A stretch of DNA of 64,000 nt from Galbibacter kalidii (GTDB lineage: Bacteria; Bacteroidota; Bacteroidia; Flavobacteriales; Flavobacteriaceae). Positions 9,101-17,474 of the stretch are shown here, one piece after another. Every line of letters begins with the position of its first letter. Positions within the stretch are counted from its first letter, which is position 1. The DNA lies in the NCBI RefSeq assembly GCF_026241135.1, contig NZ_JAPFGA010000006.1:2369-66368 (forward strand). Reading direction: 5' to 3'. A program made the translations under genes and the position numbers. Under the pieces are notes generated by a model. It was given only the letters and a program-made list of their open reading frames with translations. It had not been told where the DNA came from and did not search any database.

Positions 9101-10437
9101 AAAATGATTTTCATTCTCAAAGGATTTCGTATTTAAAATTTATTTTAAGTTCCTCCAAAATGGTAAGGGATCCTATTGGTTTCTATCAACAAATGTTCAG
9201 CAAGTTTGGGAATAACTTTTCTGTTTCACCTCCATTTGACAGCCCTATTGTATTTACAAAGGATTCTGCAATTGCTAAACATGTTTTGATCAAGAGTTAC
9301 AATTATTATGAAAAATCTAAACTTCAAACGCTTTTTCTATCCAAATATATTGGCAATGGATTGTTAACCTCAACAGGTTCCTACTGGCTAAAGCAAAGGC
9401 GGTTAATACAGCCCATGTTTTATAAAGGTCAATTAGATGAGTTAACATCTAATTTGCACAGAATCATTCAAGATGAAATATCCAAAATACCAACCGACTC
9501 ATATGTAGATCTCTATGAGATAATGAATAACTTGGCTTTTCAAGTAATTATTAAGACAATATTCTCTCATACAGGGAATACATATGAATTGAAAAGGCTG
9601 CAAAAAATGATTCCTCTCTTACAGAGATTTATTTCTAAAAATCTGCGTCAACCACACAAAAGACCTTGGTTTTATATCAATGGGGAGTATAGTAACGCTA
9701 TGAAGTTAGCTTATGAAAGCAGGAATATTATACGGGAAATTATAAATCACAGGCGGTCTAAGGGGAAACGGTATTTTGATTTATTGGATATGCTGATACA
9801 TTGTAAGTATGAAGATGGTACATACATGGATAATGAGCAACTGATTGATGAAACTATGATTCTATTTCTTGCAGGACATGAGACAACAGCAAGTGCACTC
9901 TCTTTTACGTTGTTTCTTCTGGCTAATAACAAGGATGAATTAAATAGGGCTCAAAAGTATAGTTTTTGTGTCAAGGAGAACGTAAATATAAAAGACCAGA
10001 TCGACAATCTCTTCTACGTGCAAAATTGCATTGAAGAAAGCATGCGTTTGTACCCTCCGGGATGGTTTACAGATAGGAAGGCTTTACACGATGATGTGAT
10101 AGAAGGGGTTCATATAAAAAAAGGAACCTATTTTGGTATTTCAATATTTGAAATACACAGGAACAATCAATATTGGGATGAACCAGAAAAATTTGATCCC
10201 AACCGGTTTTCGAAGCTACAAAGAAAAAAAAATCTGAACCACTATATGCCTTTTGGCGCTGGCCCAAGATTATGCATTGGGAACAATTTTGCCATGTATG
10301 AAATGATTTTAGCAATAAATGCAATTATCAATATTTTTGATGTAAAGACTTCAAAAAGCACGCTCACCTTAGAACCGCTTATCTCGTTGAGACCTGGGCC
10401 GATAAAGATGATTTTTACAAAGAGGGATCCAAAGTAA
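9097..10437 (+). CDS. Cytochrome P450
   Basis: A 446-residue soluble-type P450 with all hallmark motifs. The I-helix oxygen-binding motif AGHETT is at residues 259-264, the K-helix ExxR is E314-R317 (EESMRLYPP), and the haem loop FGAGPRLCIG carries the axial ligand Cys393. Full length with no N-terminal membrane anchor is typical of bacterial class I enzymes needing ferredoxin and reductase. It is 32 bp upstream of a phytoene-synthase-like gene on the same strand, so the two probably form an operon. The P450/crtB pairing recalls Thermus CYP175A1, a beta-carotene hydroxylase located beside crtB, so a carotenoid or other isoprenoid substrate is inferred. No crtI, crtY or crtZ is present here. 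Confidence 0.92.
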   Translation: MKNDFHSQRISYLKFILSSSKMVRDPIGFYQQMFSKFGNNFSVSPPFDSPIVFTKDSAIAKHVLIKSYNYYEKSKLQTLFLSKYIGNGLLTSTGSYWLKQRRLIQPMFYKGQLDELTSNLHRIIQDEISKIPTDSYVDLYEIMNNLAFQVIIKTIFSHTGNTYELKRLQKMIPLLQRFISKNLRQPHKRPWFYINGEYSNAMKLAYESRNIIREIINHRRSKGKRYFDLLDMLIHCKYEDGTYMDNEQLIDETMILFLAGHETTASALSFTLFLLANNKDELNRAQKYSFCVKENVNIKDQIDNLFYVQNCIEESMRLYPPGWFTDRKALHDDVIEGVHIKKGTYFGISIFEIHRNNQYWDEPEKFDPNRFSKLQRKKNLNHYMPFGAGPRLCIGNNFAMYEMILAINAIINIFDVKTSKSTLTLEPLISLRPGPIKMIFTKRDPK

Positions 10438-10469
10438 TATGGATTCCTGTTAAATGAACTAGCAAAGAA

Positions 10470-11342
10470 ATGTTATACGCAACAGATAATAATGCAAGAG
10501 CTTTTTTTCAAAATGTATCAAGTAAATGTAGTAAGGTAGTAACCGAATCGTATAGTACCTCTTTTTCAATTGCAATCCAAATGCTTGATAGATCGGTGCG
10601 TGGGGATATATATAATATTTATGCCTTTGCCAGACTTGCAGATGAGATTGTAGACACCTTTTCAAATAATGACCATAGGCAAACCCTATTTAATAGCTTC
10701 TACAACGATTTGGAAAAAGCAATTGAGAACAAGGTAAGTACAAATCCAATATTGAATGCATTTCAATATACATTTCACAATAATAAACTAAGTATTAATT
10801 GGGTGAGAGGTTACATGAATAGTATGCAGATGGATCTTGGAGAAATAAGGTCCTTGACACCGGATGAATTTGAAAAATATATTTACGGGTCTGTTAAATG
10901 TATTGGCCTTATGTGTCTAAAGGTATTTGTTAAAAATGATAAGGAAAAATTTGAGTCGCTTAGGAATAGTACATTAAGCATGTGGTCTGCTTTTCAAAAG
11001 GTTAACTTCTTAAGGGACATTGGAGAAGACTTCCAAAACTTAAATAGAACATATTTCCCTAATATAAACTATCTCTCTTTAGGTGAAAAAGAGAAACAGA
11101 TAATAGTTGAGGATATTGAAATTGACTTTAACAATGCTGCCCCGGGTATTAGGTTACTACCAAAGGAAGCTCGGTTTGGAGTATATATGGCCTATATATA
11201 TTATAAGGAGCTATTGAAGAAAATTAAAAGAACGCCCGTTGAGACTATTAAATCTAAAAGAGTGAGAATTTCGAATTGTACAAAAGTCAAATTATTATGT
11301 AGAAGTTACCTGAAGCATAATTTTTTTGGGAAAACCATATAG
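10470..11342 (+). CDS. Phytoene/squalene synthase family protein (CrtB-like)
   Basis: A 290-residue all-helical prenyltransferase. The first aspartate-rich motif DEIVD is at residues 58-62, the second (NFLRDIGEDF, D183-D187) binds the second diphosphate, and SYSTSFSIA near residue 30 matches the family start. The family joins two molecules of an isoprenoid diphosphate head to head, giving phytoene (C40) or squalene-type (C30) products; the sequence alone does not settle which. The length is normal for bacterial CrtB. It lies downstream of a P450 gene in the same direction. There is no desaturase nearby, so the pathway must be completed elsewhere or the pair serves a special terpenoid. Confidence 0.88.
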   Translation: MLYATDNNARAFFQNVSSKCSKVVTESYSTSFSIAIQMLDRSVRGDIYNIYAFARLADEIVDTFSNNDHRQTLFNSFYNDLEKAIENKVSTNPILNAFQYTFHNNKLSINWVRGYMNSMQMDLGEIRSLTPDEFEKYIYGSVKCIGLMCLKVFVKNDKEKFESLRNSTLSMWSAFQKVNFLRDIGEDFQNLNRTYFPNINYLSLGEKEKQIIVEDIEIDFNNAAPGIRLLPKEARFGVYMAYIYYKELLKKIKRTPVETIKSKRVRISNCTKVKLLCRSYLKHNFFGKTI

Positions 11343-11431
11343 ACACTGAAAACCATATCAAAAACAACTATTAACTTATACGCGTACAGAATAATAACTG
11401 TTGACAGAATTACTAAAATCGAAAAATAGAG

Positions 11432-11881
11432 ATGACAAACGGATTTAAAATTATCGGAATTTCAACCCGAACGACAAATAAAGACAATAAGGCCGAACAA
11501 GATTTGGAACAACTTTGGGGACAATTTTATAGTGAAAATATATTCGATAAAATACCGAATAAACTTTCAAATGAAATTATAGCAATTTATACAGATTACA
11601 AAAGCGACTTCACGGAAGACTATACGACAATAATCGGTATTCCTGTTTCTACTCTTGACGAAATTCCAAACGGACTAATTGGACGTGAATTTCAAACTGA
11701 AAATTTTCAAAAATTTACCGCAAAAGGAGAAATGCCAAATGTGGTTGTAAATACTTGGATTGAGATTTGGCAAAGAGATAAAGAACTGGACAGAAAATAC
11801 AGCTATGACTTTGAAGTTTACGGAGAGAAATCACAAAACGGAGAAAATTCAAAAGTAGATATTTATATAGCGATAAAATAA
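11432..11881 (+). CDS. GyrI-like/AraC effector-binding domain protein
   Basis: A 149-residue stand-alone effector-binding domain. The fold is suggested by GISTRTTNKDNKAEQDLEQL near the start, WGQFYSENIFDKIPNK, then TIIGIPVSTLDEIPNGLIGR, and an end resembling YDFEVYGE. These proteins bind small hydrophobic or cationic molecules and some act as stand-alone sensors or hydrolases. No DNA-binding domain is attached. The gene stands between the CrtB-like gene and decayed DNA, with its own short leader, so a regulatory partner is not evident. Confidence 0.78.
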   Translation: MTNGFKIIGISTRTTNKDNKAEQDLEQLWGQFYSENIFDKIPNKLSNEIIAIYTDYKSDFTEDYTTIIGIPVSTLDEIPNGLIGREFQTENFQKFTAKGEMPNVVVNTWIEIWQRDKELDRKYSYDFEVYGEKSQNGENSKVDIYIAIK

Positions 11882-11959
11882 ACAGTAATGCTTAGACTTT
11901 TTATTTAGAAATAGTACTTGACTAATCAAATTACAATTGACGAGAGCACTGATAAAATC

Positions 11960-12101
11960 TTAACGGGTGCGGTTCAATGACCGTATTGACCTAGGTGTAG
12001 CCTTTCAGGAGTATGTTGATAGCGGGCTTTTGGTTTGCCAGGTAGGGAACGATAAAATTTGGGTAGAATCCATACCTGACTTAGAAAACGAAATATGGTA
12101 A
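11960..12101 (+). other. Coding remnant
   Basis: A translation reading RFNDRIDLGVAFQEYVDSGL, followed by VCQVGNDKIWVESIPDLENE and a stop at about 12,101, is protein-like but has no start codon of its own. The preceding bases read ITIDESTDKILTGA in another frame. I do not recognise the family. It is best described as a truncated, frameshifted gene end. Confidence 0.3.
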
Positions 12102-12114
12102 TTTAATAATTGCG

Positions 12115-13616
12115 ATGGGTTCTATGATGGGCTTTAAGAACCTCTTTGATACAACCTTATTTACCATAACAGTACTCCCGTATGAAGATGCAAGCTTTAC
12201 GCTATCCCCCTCTTGTTACGACGCTACAGCAACCATAACCGGGAATACGGACGGAACATTTGTGCTTGCTACCGCCCCCCTCGATATAGTTGCAATAGAC
12301 CCCAACACCGGTAAAATCACCAACGGTACGCCAAACACAACATATGAAGTAGAATGCACTACCAACGGCCCCTACCCACCGCCCTAATCCCCACCCCCCT
12401 TGTTGCCTGCGACGACGCGACGTCCGATTTGACAGTAGAGATGGACCTGACGGAGAAGGACGGTGAGATAACGGGCAACCACCCCGCCCTTCTGGTAAGC
12501 TACTACACCAGTGCGGCGGGTGCCGGGGAAGGCAGTACCTCGCCCGACCTGACAGACCTAGCCACGGCCTACATGGGCAGCCATTTGGAAATCGTTCACG
12601 TGCGCGTTGAGAACGCCGCCACCGGCTGCCATGCCACCACCGAGATCGAACTTCAAGTGGTCGACGCCCCTGCGGCCAACGTCCTCCAGGGGCTGCTGTT
12701 CTGCGACCCCGACAACGACGGCTACGGCGAGTTTGACCTGTCGGCCCTGGATGCCGACGTGCTGGACGGACAGAACCCAGTATTTACACGGTGAGCTATT
12801 ATAAAACCGAAGCGGATGCCGAGGCCGGCACCGGCCTCCTGCCCGTCCTGTACGAGAACGAGGAGAACCCACAGACCATATACGTGCGGGTGGACAACGA
12901 CGGCACGCCGGAGAACAGTTGCTACGCAGTAGCGGAGGCCACCCTTGAGGTGCTGCCGCTGCCGGCCTTTGAACTGGACGAGAGCTACACCATCTGCGTG
13001 AACTCCAATGGGATCAAGGTAGCGTCCCCGGCGGTGCTGGACACCGGGCTTGACCAAACACTCTACGCTTTTGAGTGGACGATGGACGGTAACGTTCTGA
13101 CTGAGACGGGCAGCAGCTACAGGCCCACGGCGGTGGGCACTTACGGCGTAACGGTGGCCGACTTAGGCACCGGCTGTGAAAGCAGTGCTTCGACGGTGGT
13201 GGTGGCGAGTGCCTCACCGGTACTTGAGGTAGAGGTAAAGACCTCTGCCTTTTTCGACGGGCACGTCATAGTGGCTGTAGCCGAGATAGTTGGTGGGCAT
13301 AAGGATGCCGAGTTCGAGTACAGCCTGGACAACGGTCCCTGGCAGTCCAGCGGCACGTTCACGGACGTTCCGCCGGGCGAGCATGTGGTAACGGCGCGTG
13401 ACTTGATGGGCTGCGGCACCGCGACGGCAACGGTGATGGCTATAACGACACCTGGAACATTTATGGGGTAGCGGATCAGCCCCACTGGTACCGGCTGGGA
13501 CGGTACCTGCAATGGAAACCCGCTGCCCAGTACTAACTACTGGTTCATGGTGGAGTACAGAACCCGGCACCGCTGACGTTAAAGTGTTTAAAGCTAATTT
13601 TACCTTGAAGCGATAA
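12115..13616 (+). pseudogene. Decayed GC-rich T9SS type B surface protein
   Basis: Successive frames form one degraded protein. Frame 1 from 12,115 has an Ig-like segment (SFTLSPSCYDATATITGN). A shift near 12,380 leads to ACDDATSDLTVEMDLTEKDG and FCDPDNDGYGEFDLSALDAD. A shift near 12,778 leads to VSYYKTEADAEAGTGLLPVL and Ig-like repeats. From about 13,426 a third frame reads GNGDGYNDTWNIYGVADQ, the type B sorting-domain start. Then come ISPTGTGWDG in one frame and EPGTADVKVFKANFTLKR before TAA 13,614-13,616 in another. The sorting domain has internal deletions. Most of the region is strikingly GC-rich compared with the surrounding AT-rich DNA, suggesting a recent foreign origin. It has at least four lesions and cannot be functional as one protein. 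Confidence 0.8.
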
Positions 13617-14643
13617 TTGGTCAACTAAAAGGCACGTTTCAGAAGTAAGCTGATTTCATAAAAAAACAAACAAAAAATCAGGGGCATATGGGGTTCCCCG
13701 AGTTTTTTGTTGTTCAGCAGTGCCGTTGGTGTTTTAGATGGGTTTTGGCTCAAAAAAGACAGGTGTCCCGGTGATTTATATGTGTTTCAGAAATATTAGG
13801 TAACTTTTCTGAACTGTTACCTGCTATCCGTCTGCCGGTTTTCAGGCAATTAGCGGTGTGTATGTCGAAGAAGATTCAGCGGATTTCTGTGGCCTTGGTC
13901 TTAGCTTTACCCTTCAATTCAACTTCTTTTTCGATAATCTTTTTTGATTTAAATGTGACAGGGCATCAGGTTCAATTAATCACAAATCCCCTTTCTTTGT
14001 GGAGAAAGTTTGAAGCTTTCAGGATAAACACATTTTAAAATAGACTTGGCCTGTATTAAGCTTGTCGAAATTCTGTCAAAGGGCTCTAACGTAACAGAAA
14101 GAGTGCTTATGGAGCAACTGAATAAATAGTATGAAAGACTTTTTTCAATCCAAGAACTTCTTCATATACATTTAATTGATTTTAAGTTAACATTGGATTT
14201 TGGTGTAAAATAGTTGATAATAAATTTTAGGGTTGATAAAGCCTTTCTTTTTAACAGTTAGAGAGCAATTATTGTGGGTTGGGGAAATTAGAAATTAATA
14301 ATACGGACTTATTCGTTGTTTTGTATGACAGTATGCAGAAGTTATATATAATAAATGGCTAAGTTTTGTCAATTCAATTGAGCTAACACACGATATATTT
14401 GTAAAGTTTTTTGTTAAAATCAGGACTTTTAAGGGAAGATCTAAATTTTTAACGTGGCTATATTATTTTACATATAATTTTTGCGTGAATAATACACAAA
14501 GGGACAAAAAGAAGAGTTTGTGCATTCATAGGAAGTGATTTGCTAGTCTAAAAGAAGAAAGGATAGGTGATGAGGGCCTCTTTTAGATTAAAATCAGAAA
14601 AATTGGCATTGGCATTAAGGCGTAATTGAAGTCTAATGAGAAA
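13617..14643. other. About 1 kb without a supported gene
   Basis: Both strands lack a frame that looks coding; the 60-codon frame at 13,856-14,038 has no family features. The stretch begins with a terminator-like hairpin (13,671-13,708) and becomes very AT-rich from 14,100. It joins the GC-rich broken surface gene to the sigma-factor remnant and is probably decayed accessory DNA. Confidence 0.4.
13671..13708 (+). terminator. Terminator-like hairpin after the broken T9SS gene
   Basis: An A-run followed by TCaGGGG pairs with CCCCgAg followed by TTTTTT, around a loop that itself contains GGGGTTCCCC. The A-tract and T-tract on the two sides would let it work in both directions. It sits 55 bp after the decayed stop. 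Confidence 0.55.
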
Positions 14644-14757
14644 ATGGTTTTACTTATGAAGTATCAGGACGACATGTCTATAAAGGAGATTCAAGACATG
14701 CTGGAGGTAGATTTAAGTATGGTTAAAATGCGTTTGCTCAGGGCAAAAAAAAAGTAG
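14644..14757 (+). pseudogene. C-terminal fragment of an ECF-type sigma factor (region 4)
   Basis: Only the end of sigma region 4 is present: MVLLMKYQDDMSIKEIQDML, then the recognition helix VDLSMVKMRLLRAKKK and a stop. This helix-turn-helix is typical of sigma-70 family extracytoplasmic factors in Flavobacteria, normally about 170-190 residues. The preceding sequence has an in-frame stop within 5 codons and no region 2, so the gene lost its 5' part. A small downstream gene that often follows such sigma factors is still present at 14,783. Confidence 0.65.
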
Positions 14758-14782
14758 TTAAAATTTACGATAGATTGTAGTT

Positions 14783-14926
14783 ATGTCTAATCCATTTAAA
14801 AAAATAATACATAACGAAAAGCTCCCCGACATGCTTAAAGATAAACTGATGGAAGACATTAATTTTATTAAACTATCCTTGGATACGGTCGATGTGTTTT
14901 CAGTAAAATACCCGAAAAATAATTAG
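14783..14926 (+). CDS. Short protein normally encoded after an ECF sigma factor
   Basis: This 47-residue frame begins MSNPFKKIIHNEKLPDMLKD and continues with DINFIKLSLDTVDVFSVKYP. It looks like the short helical proteins encoded behind ECF-type sigma factors in Flavobacteriia; that association is from memory of the group, not tested here. It starts 25 bp after the sigma fragment. With the sigma gene truncated, its role, if any, is doubtful. Confidence 0.45.
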   Translation: MSNPFKKIIHNEKLPDMLKDKLMEDINFIKLSLDTVDVFSVKYPKNN

Positions 14927-14979
14927 TAGTATAATGTAAAGATAAAGATACCATTTATAAGAAAATAACCATACGCTCT

Positions 14980-15288
14980 ATGAACAAAATAGATTTTGTT
15001 AGGCTTGAAGAAATATTGTACTGCAAGTCGAATGGCAGGTATACTATTTTTTTTCTGGTAGGTAATAAAGAATTAGTGTCTTCAATAAACCTAGGCAAAT
15101 ATGAAAACTTGCTCGACAGCGATTTTTTTTACAGGGTGCACAAAAGTTATATAGTCAATTTAATGCACGTTTCCAGTATTTCAAGAAAACCAGAGGTGTA
15201 TTGCAATATGGTAAATGGAACCTTGGTACCTATCGCTAAAAGGAGGTTGAAACGACTGTTTAAGTTTTTGGATATTGAAAGAAGCTAA
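14980..15288 (+). CDS. LytTR-type DNA-binding domain protein (short or truncated)
   Basis: The 102-residue product is essentially one LytTR domain: EEILYCKSNGRYTIFFLVGN, SSINLGKYENLL, then FYRVHKSYIVNLMHVSSISR and VPIAKRRLKRLFKFL. LytTR proteins bind DNA as beta-rich regulators, usually behind a receiver domain. Here the receiver is absent and the domain starts just after ATG 14,980, so this is either a stand-alone regulator or a response regulator that lost its N-terminus. It follows the sigma-factor remnant and precedes a terminator hairpin at 15,344-15,370. Confidence 0.75.
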   Translation: MNKIDFVRLEEILYCKSNGRYTIFFLVGNKELVSSINLGKYENLLDSDFFYRVHKSYIVNLMHVSSISRKPEVYCNMVNGTLVPIAKRRLKRLFKFLDIERS

Positions 15289-15343
15289 AAGTAAGGAAGC
15301 CTTTGGACCCGTCTTAAAAAGCGGAGCAATGGTTTTCCCGTAT

Positions 15344-15370
15344 AAAAAACGCCCGATAAAGGGCGCTTTT
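15344..15370 (+). terminator. Intrinsic terminator after the LytTR gene
   Basis: A stem CGCCC-gataaa-GGGCG is flanked by an A-run on the left and CTTTT on the right, about 60 bp after the LytTR stop. The stem is only five GC pairs plus flanking A/T pairs, but placement and T-tract fit. Confidence 0.7.
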
Positions 15371-15468
15371 CAATCAGTGTTTTTTGTTCTTTTAAGAGCG
15401 CGCACAACGGGTGCCATTGTTAGCTGACGTACTTTTCTTACTAAGATTCAATTCAAGTTTTTCTTCAG

Positions 15469-15714
15469 GTGAAACATGTTTACGGGGTAACCCGCAGCCA
15501 TTGGCAAAAGGTTGCCGAGCCTGCCGAAGTATGGGACGGCTTTAGGCGGGGCGCCATTATGGCAAGTCTTAACCATTTTGCGCATGGTATAATGCAGAAA
15601 GCCGATGTTGAGAAATTAATTAAAAAGTATGAAGCAAATAAAAAAGTTAAACAAAAGTGCAGTACTAGTGATAGTTTTATTTCTTATAGTGAGTTGTCGT
15701 TCAAACTCTCATAA
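15469..15714 (+). pseudogene. C-terminal tail resembling an Rhs/polymorphic-toxin protein
   Basis: An 81-codon frame from a GTG contains AEVWDGFRRGAIMASLNHFA followed by HGIMQ. This resembles the conserved tail region just before the variable toxin end of Rhs-like Bacteroidetes proteins. Nothing upstream restores the large repeat core, so only a fragment remains. The last 30 codons are lysine-rich. They overlap, in another frame, the start of the lipoprotein gene at 15,629, an arrangement seen for toxin tails and immunity genes. Family assignment is tentative. Confidence 0.4.
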
Positions 15715-16174
15715 AGAGAATGCTATATTTAGCGATACTATTAACAGGTATAACTATTTGGATAAGGACCACGAGCTACTGTATTTGTATGATTTTGACT
15801 CCTTGTTGACCAAGGATGAGAGAAATACCTTATTGCGAAAAATTAAAAATTATGAAAGCAAAAGTGAAATTACCTTTATTATACTTACCACGGATAAGAT
15901 AGGAATGCAAGGGAGAATAATAGCTGAAGATATTAAAAGGTTAAACCAAATTCTTGAAAAGAAATTCGGTATAAATAATCTTATCGTATTTGAAATTAAT
16001 GTTAATTTAAGAGGAATAGGCATTTCTTATAATGAAGGCTTAGATGAGAAGCTTTCAGATTCTATATGTAATTCTATTATTTTAGAAAAAATCGAACCTA
16101 AATTAAGAAAGAACAAACCATATGATGGGATAAGTAATGGTATGGAAGAATTGAAACGTATTTTAAAGAAATGA
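15629..16174 (+). CDS. TPM-domain-like lipoprotein
   Basis: This 181-residue protein has a lipobox at LIVSC (Cys23). The mature part resembles a TPM domain: DFDSLLTKDERNTLLRKIKN, then SEITFIILTTDK, IAEDIKRLNQILEKKFGINN, and NLRGIGISYNEGLDEKLSDS before a helical end. TPM domains are often membrane-associated; some have phosphatase or photosystem-assembly roles, and others are of unknown function. It overlaps the preceding Rhs-like tail by 86 bp in a different frame. A role as an immunity protein is possible but is inferred only from position. Confidence 0.7.
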   Translation: MKQIKKLNKSAVLVIVLFLIVSCRSNSHKENAIFSDTINRYNYLDKDHELLYLYDFDSLLTKDERNTLLRKIKNYESKSEITFIILTTDKIGMQGRIIAEDIKRLNQILEKKFGINNLIVFEINVNLRGIGISYNEGLDEKLSDSICNSIILEKIEPKLRKNKPYDGISNGMEELKRILKK

Positions 16175-16592
16175 TTATGGCCGATTTTTTTCAGCAAAAT
16201 ACCCTGAAATCATTAACAGCGTAATGAAGATAAAAGCCCCTTAAATCGGGCCATAAACCCTACCAAATGTAAAGTGGTTTGTGTTTTTGCTCTTGGTAGA
16301 GATAGGGTTCGATCCTATAAACATAGATATTATGTGTTTGAAGCATGACTTGACCTTACAAACTTTGTGTAGAAATAAGTTGGCAAAAACAGCCTACTCA
16401 GAAAATCCTGCGGATTTTCCTATGGTTCGGTTCTTTTTGCTAAATTAGTTGCAAAACCTCGCCACAGCTCATAGCAGCTGTGATGATTTATACTGCGATT
16501 CAAGTAGAAAATTACTCTTTGAATTTTCGGAGAAAACTCGGTGAGAAATCCAAGCCGCGCAGTTGCTACAAACTTGCTGTTAGTGGCAGTTT
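16175..16592. repeat. Hairpin-rich, cassette-end-like intergenic region
   Basis: No gene. The part from 16,370 to 16,590 holds several short perfect palindromic arms: GAAAATCC-tgc-GGATTTTC (about 16,400-16,420), CACAGCT-catagc-AGCTGTG (about 16,465) and GAAAATT-actctttg-AATTTTC (about 16,507). It ends with GTTGCTACAAACTTGCTGTT then AGTGGCAG, next to the stop of the lipoprotein gene on the minus strand. Similar gene-end and gene-start sequences recur around the neighbouring small genes and near 28.3-28.9 kb. This resembles the folded recombination sites of gene cassettes, but no integron integrase is visible. Confidence 0.45.
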
Positions 16593-16991
16593 TTATTTTT
16601 TTGTATACCTATCTGTATAATCTCCGTCTTTCAATTCTAAGACCGAATTTGTTCTGTTTACAATCTCATATTTGGTTGTATCTATACTTGATGAACCACT
16701 CCCAATACTTTCAGCTACCAAGACGAATTTTCCTTTCTCAATCCACCATTTTTTATAAACTAAAGTTGCCATATTTATAGATTCTGCCGTTCCATCATTT
16801 TTAAGTGTAAAACCCTGCACTTCTTTTTCATCAATGGGATTAAGCTGTACCCATGAACCTATTAATAGATTTGTGATATTTTCGGTTTCTGAGTTAGAGC
16901 CTCCTGCATTTATTGTTTGTTTTGATGTTTTATTACAAGCTAGGAATGTAAATGCAGCTAGAATTGTGATAGTTAAAGTTATTTTTGTCAT
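16593..16991 (-). CDS. Lipocalin-like small lipoprotein
   Basis: A 132-residue minus-strand product with lipobox FLAC (Cys19). The mature part has the signature of small lipocalin-like Bacteroidetes lipoproteins: LLIGSWVQLNPIDEKEVQGF, TLKNDGTAESINMATLVYKK and WWIEKGKFVLVAESIG. Such proteins bind or shield small ligands in the envelope; the ligand is unknown. The gene is isolated, with a cassette-like conserved sequence upstream of its start (about 17,057-17,085) and the hairpin-rich stretch just after its stop, as if it were a mobile single-gene unit. Confidence 0.7.
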   Translation of the reverse strand: MTKITLTITILAAFTFLACNKTSKQTINAGGSNSETENITNLLIGSWVQLNPIDEKEVQGFTLKNDGTAESINMATLVYKKWWIEKGKFVLVAESIGSGSSSIDTTKYEIVNRTNSVLELKDGDYTDRYTKK

Positions 16992-17056
16992 TGCTCTATT
17001 TTTTTAATTATTCTTCTACTTGATGATGTTTTTTTGCAACACAGGTTGGCGGGTAA

Positions 17057-17087
17057 ATTGCCACTAACTTGTTATATCGACACTAAA
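17057..17087 (-). repeat. Conserved upstream motif of cassette-like genes, copy 1
   Basis: Read on the minus strand this is TTAGTGTCGATATAACAAGT followed by TAGTGGC, upstream of the lipocalin-like gene. It matches the motif upstream of the DUF3050 gene (18,603-18,630, minus) and of the lipoprotein at 28,355 (28,300-28,330, plus). The shared core is TTAG, then a spacer, then ATATArCrAGTTrG(t)GGCA. Confidence 0.5.
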
Positions 17088-17156
17088 TTACACTTTTTTT
17101 CTTTAAAATTCCAGGATTTTAGGGAAGCCTACAAAAGAGGGAAGTCTAGACTGGCT

Positions 17157-17474
17157 TTATTTCGCTCTCTTTATTTTATCAGGGTATTGTTGAGTGTCAA
17201 AAACATCCATTATTTCGATCCGCTTTTCATCGTTATTTATCCAGTAAATTATCTTGTAGGTTTGATGGCCCAAATAACGATATTCTTTTTCTTTATTTTT
17301 TAACCTTGGTTCAATTTGACCAATTTCAGGCAGTTTTGTCAATCTTACCGTTTCAAGAGCTATTTTGCGATTTTCGTTTTTTGCAATCCTTAAACTTGCA
17401 TTTTCTTTTAGGTAATCAAAATTCTTTTTGAGTTCAGATTTGGCAAAATCAGTCCAAAATATTTTTAATCCCAT
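17157..17474 (-). CDS. RelE/ParE family toxin
   Basis: A 105-residue toxin of the ParE/RelE fold. It shows FWTDFAKSELKKNFDYLKEN near the start, then KLPEIGQIEPRLKNKEKEYR, YRYLGHQTYKIIYWINN and the terminal beta strand IEIMDVFDTQQYP. ParE members poison gyrase and RelE members cleave mRNA on ribosomes; this sequence looks more ParE-like, but that is not certain. Its start overlaps the end of the antitoxin gene by 10 bp, the usual coupled arrangement. It lies in the accessory region among single-gene cassettes. Confidence 0.85.
   Translation of the reverse strand: MGLKIFWTDFAKSELKKNFDYLKENASLRIAKNENRKIALETVRLTKLPEIGQIEPRLKNKEKEYRYLGHQTYKIIYWINNDEKRIEIMDVFDTQQYPDKIKRAK

Noticed and set aside
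12558-13624. Long minus-strand frames in the GC-rich stretch
   Set aside because: High GC content removes stop codons by chance; the plus strand carries recognisable Ig-like and sorting-domain fragments.
13856-14038. A 60-codon frame as a possible small gene
   Set aside because: Phe/Leu-rich, no ribosome site or family, in a decayed stretch.
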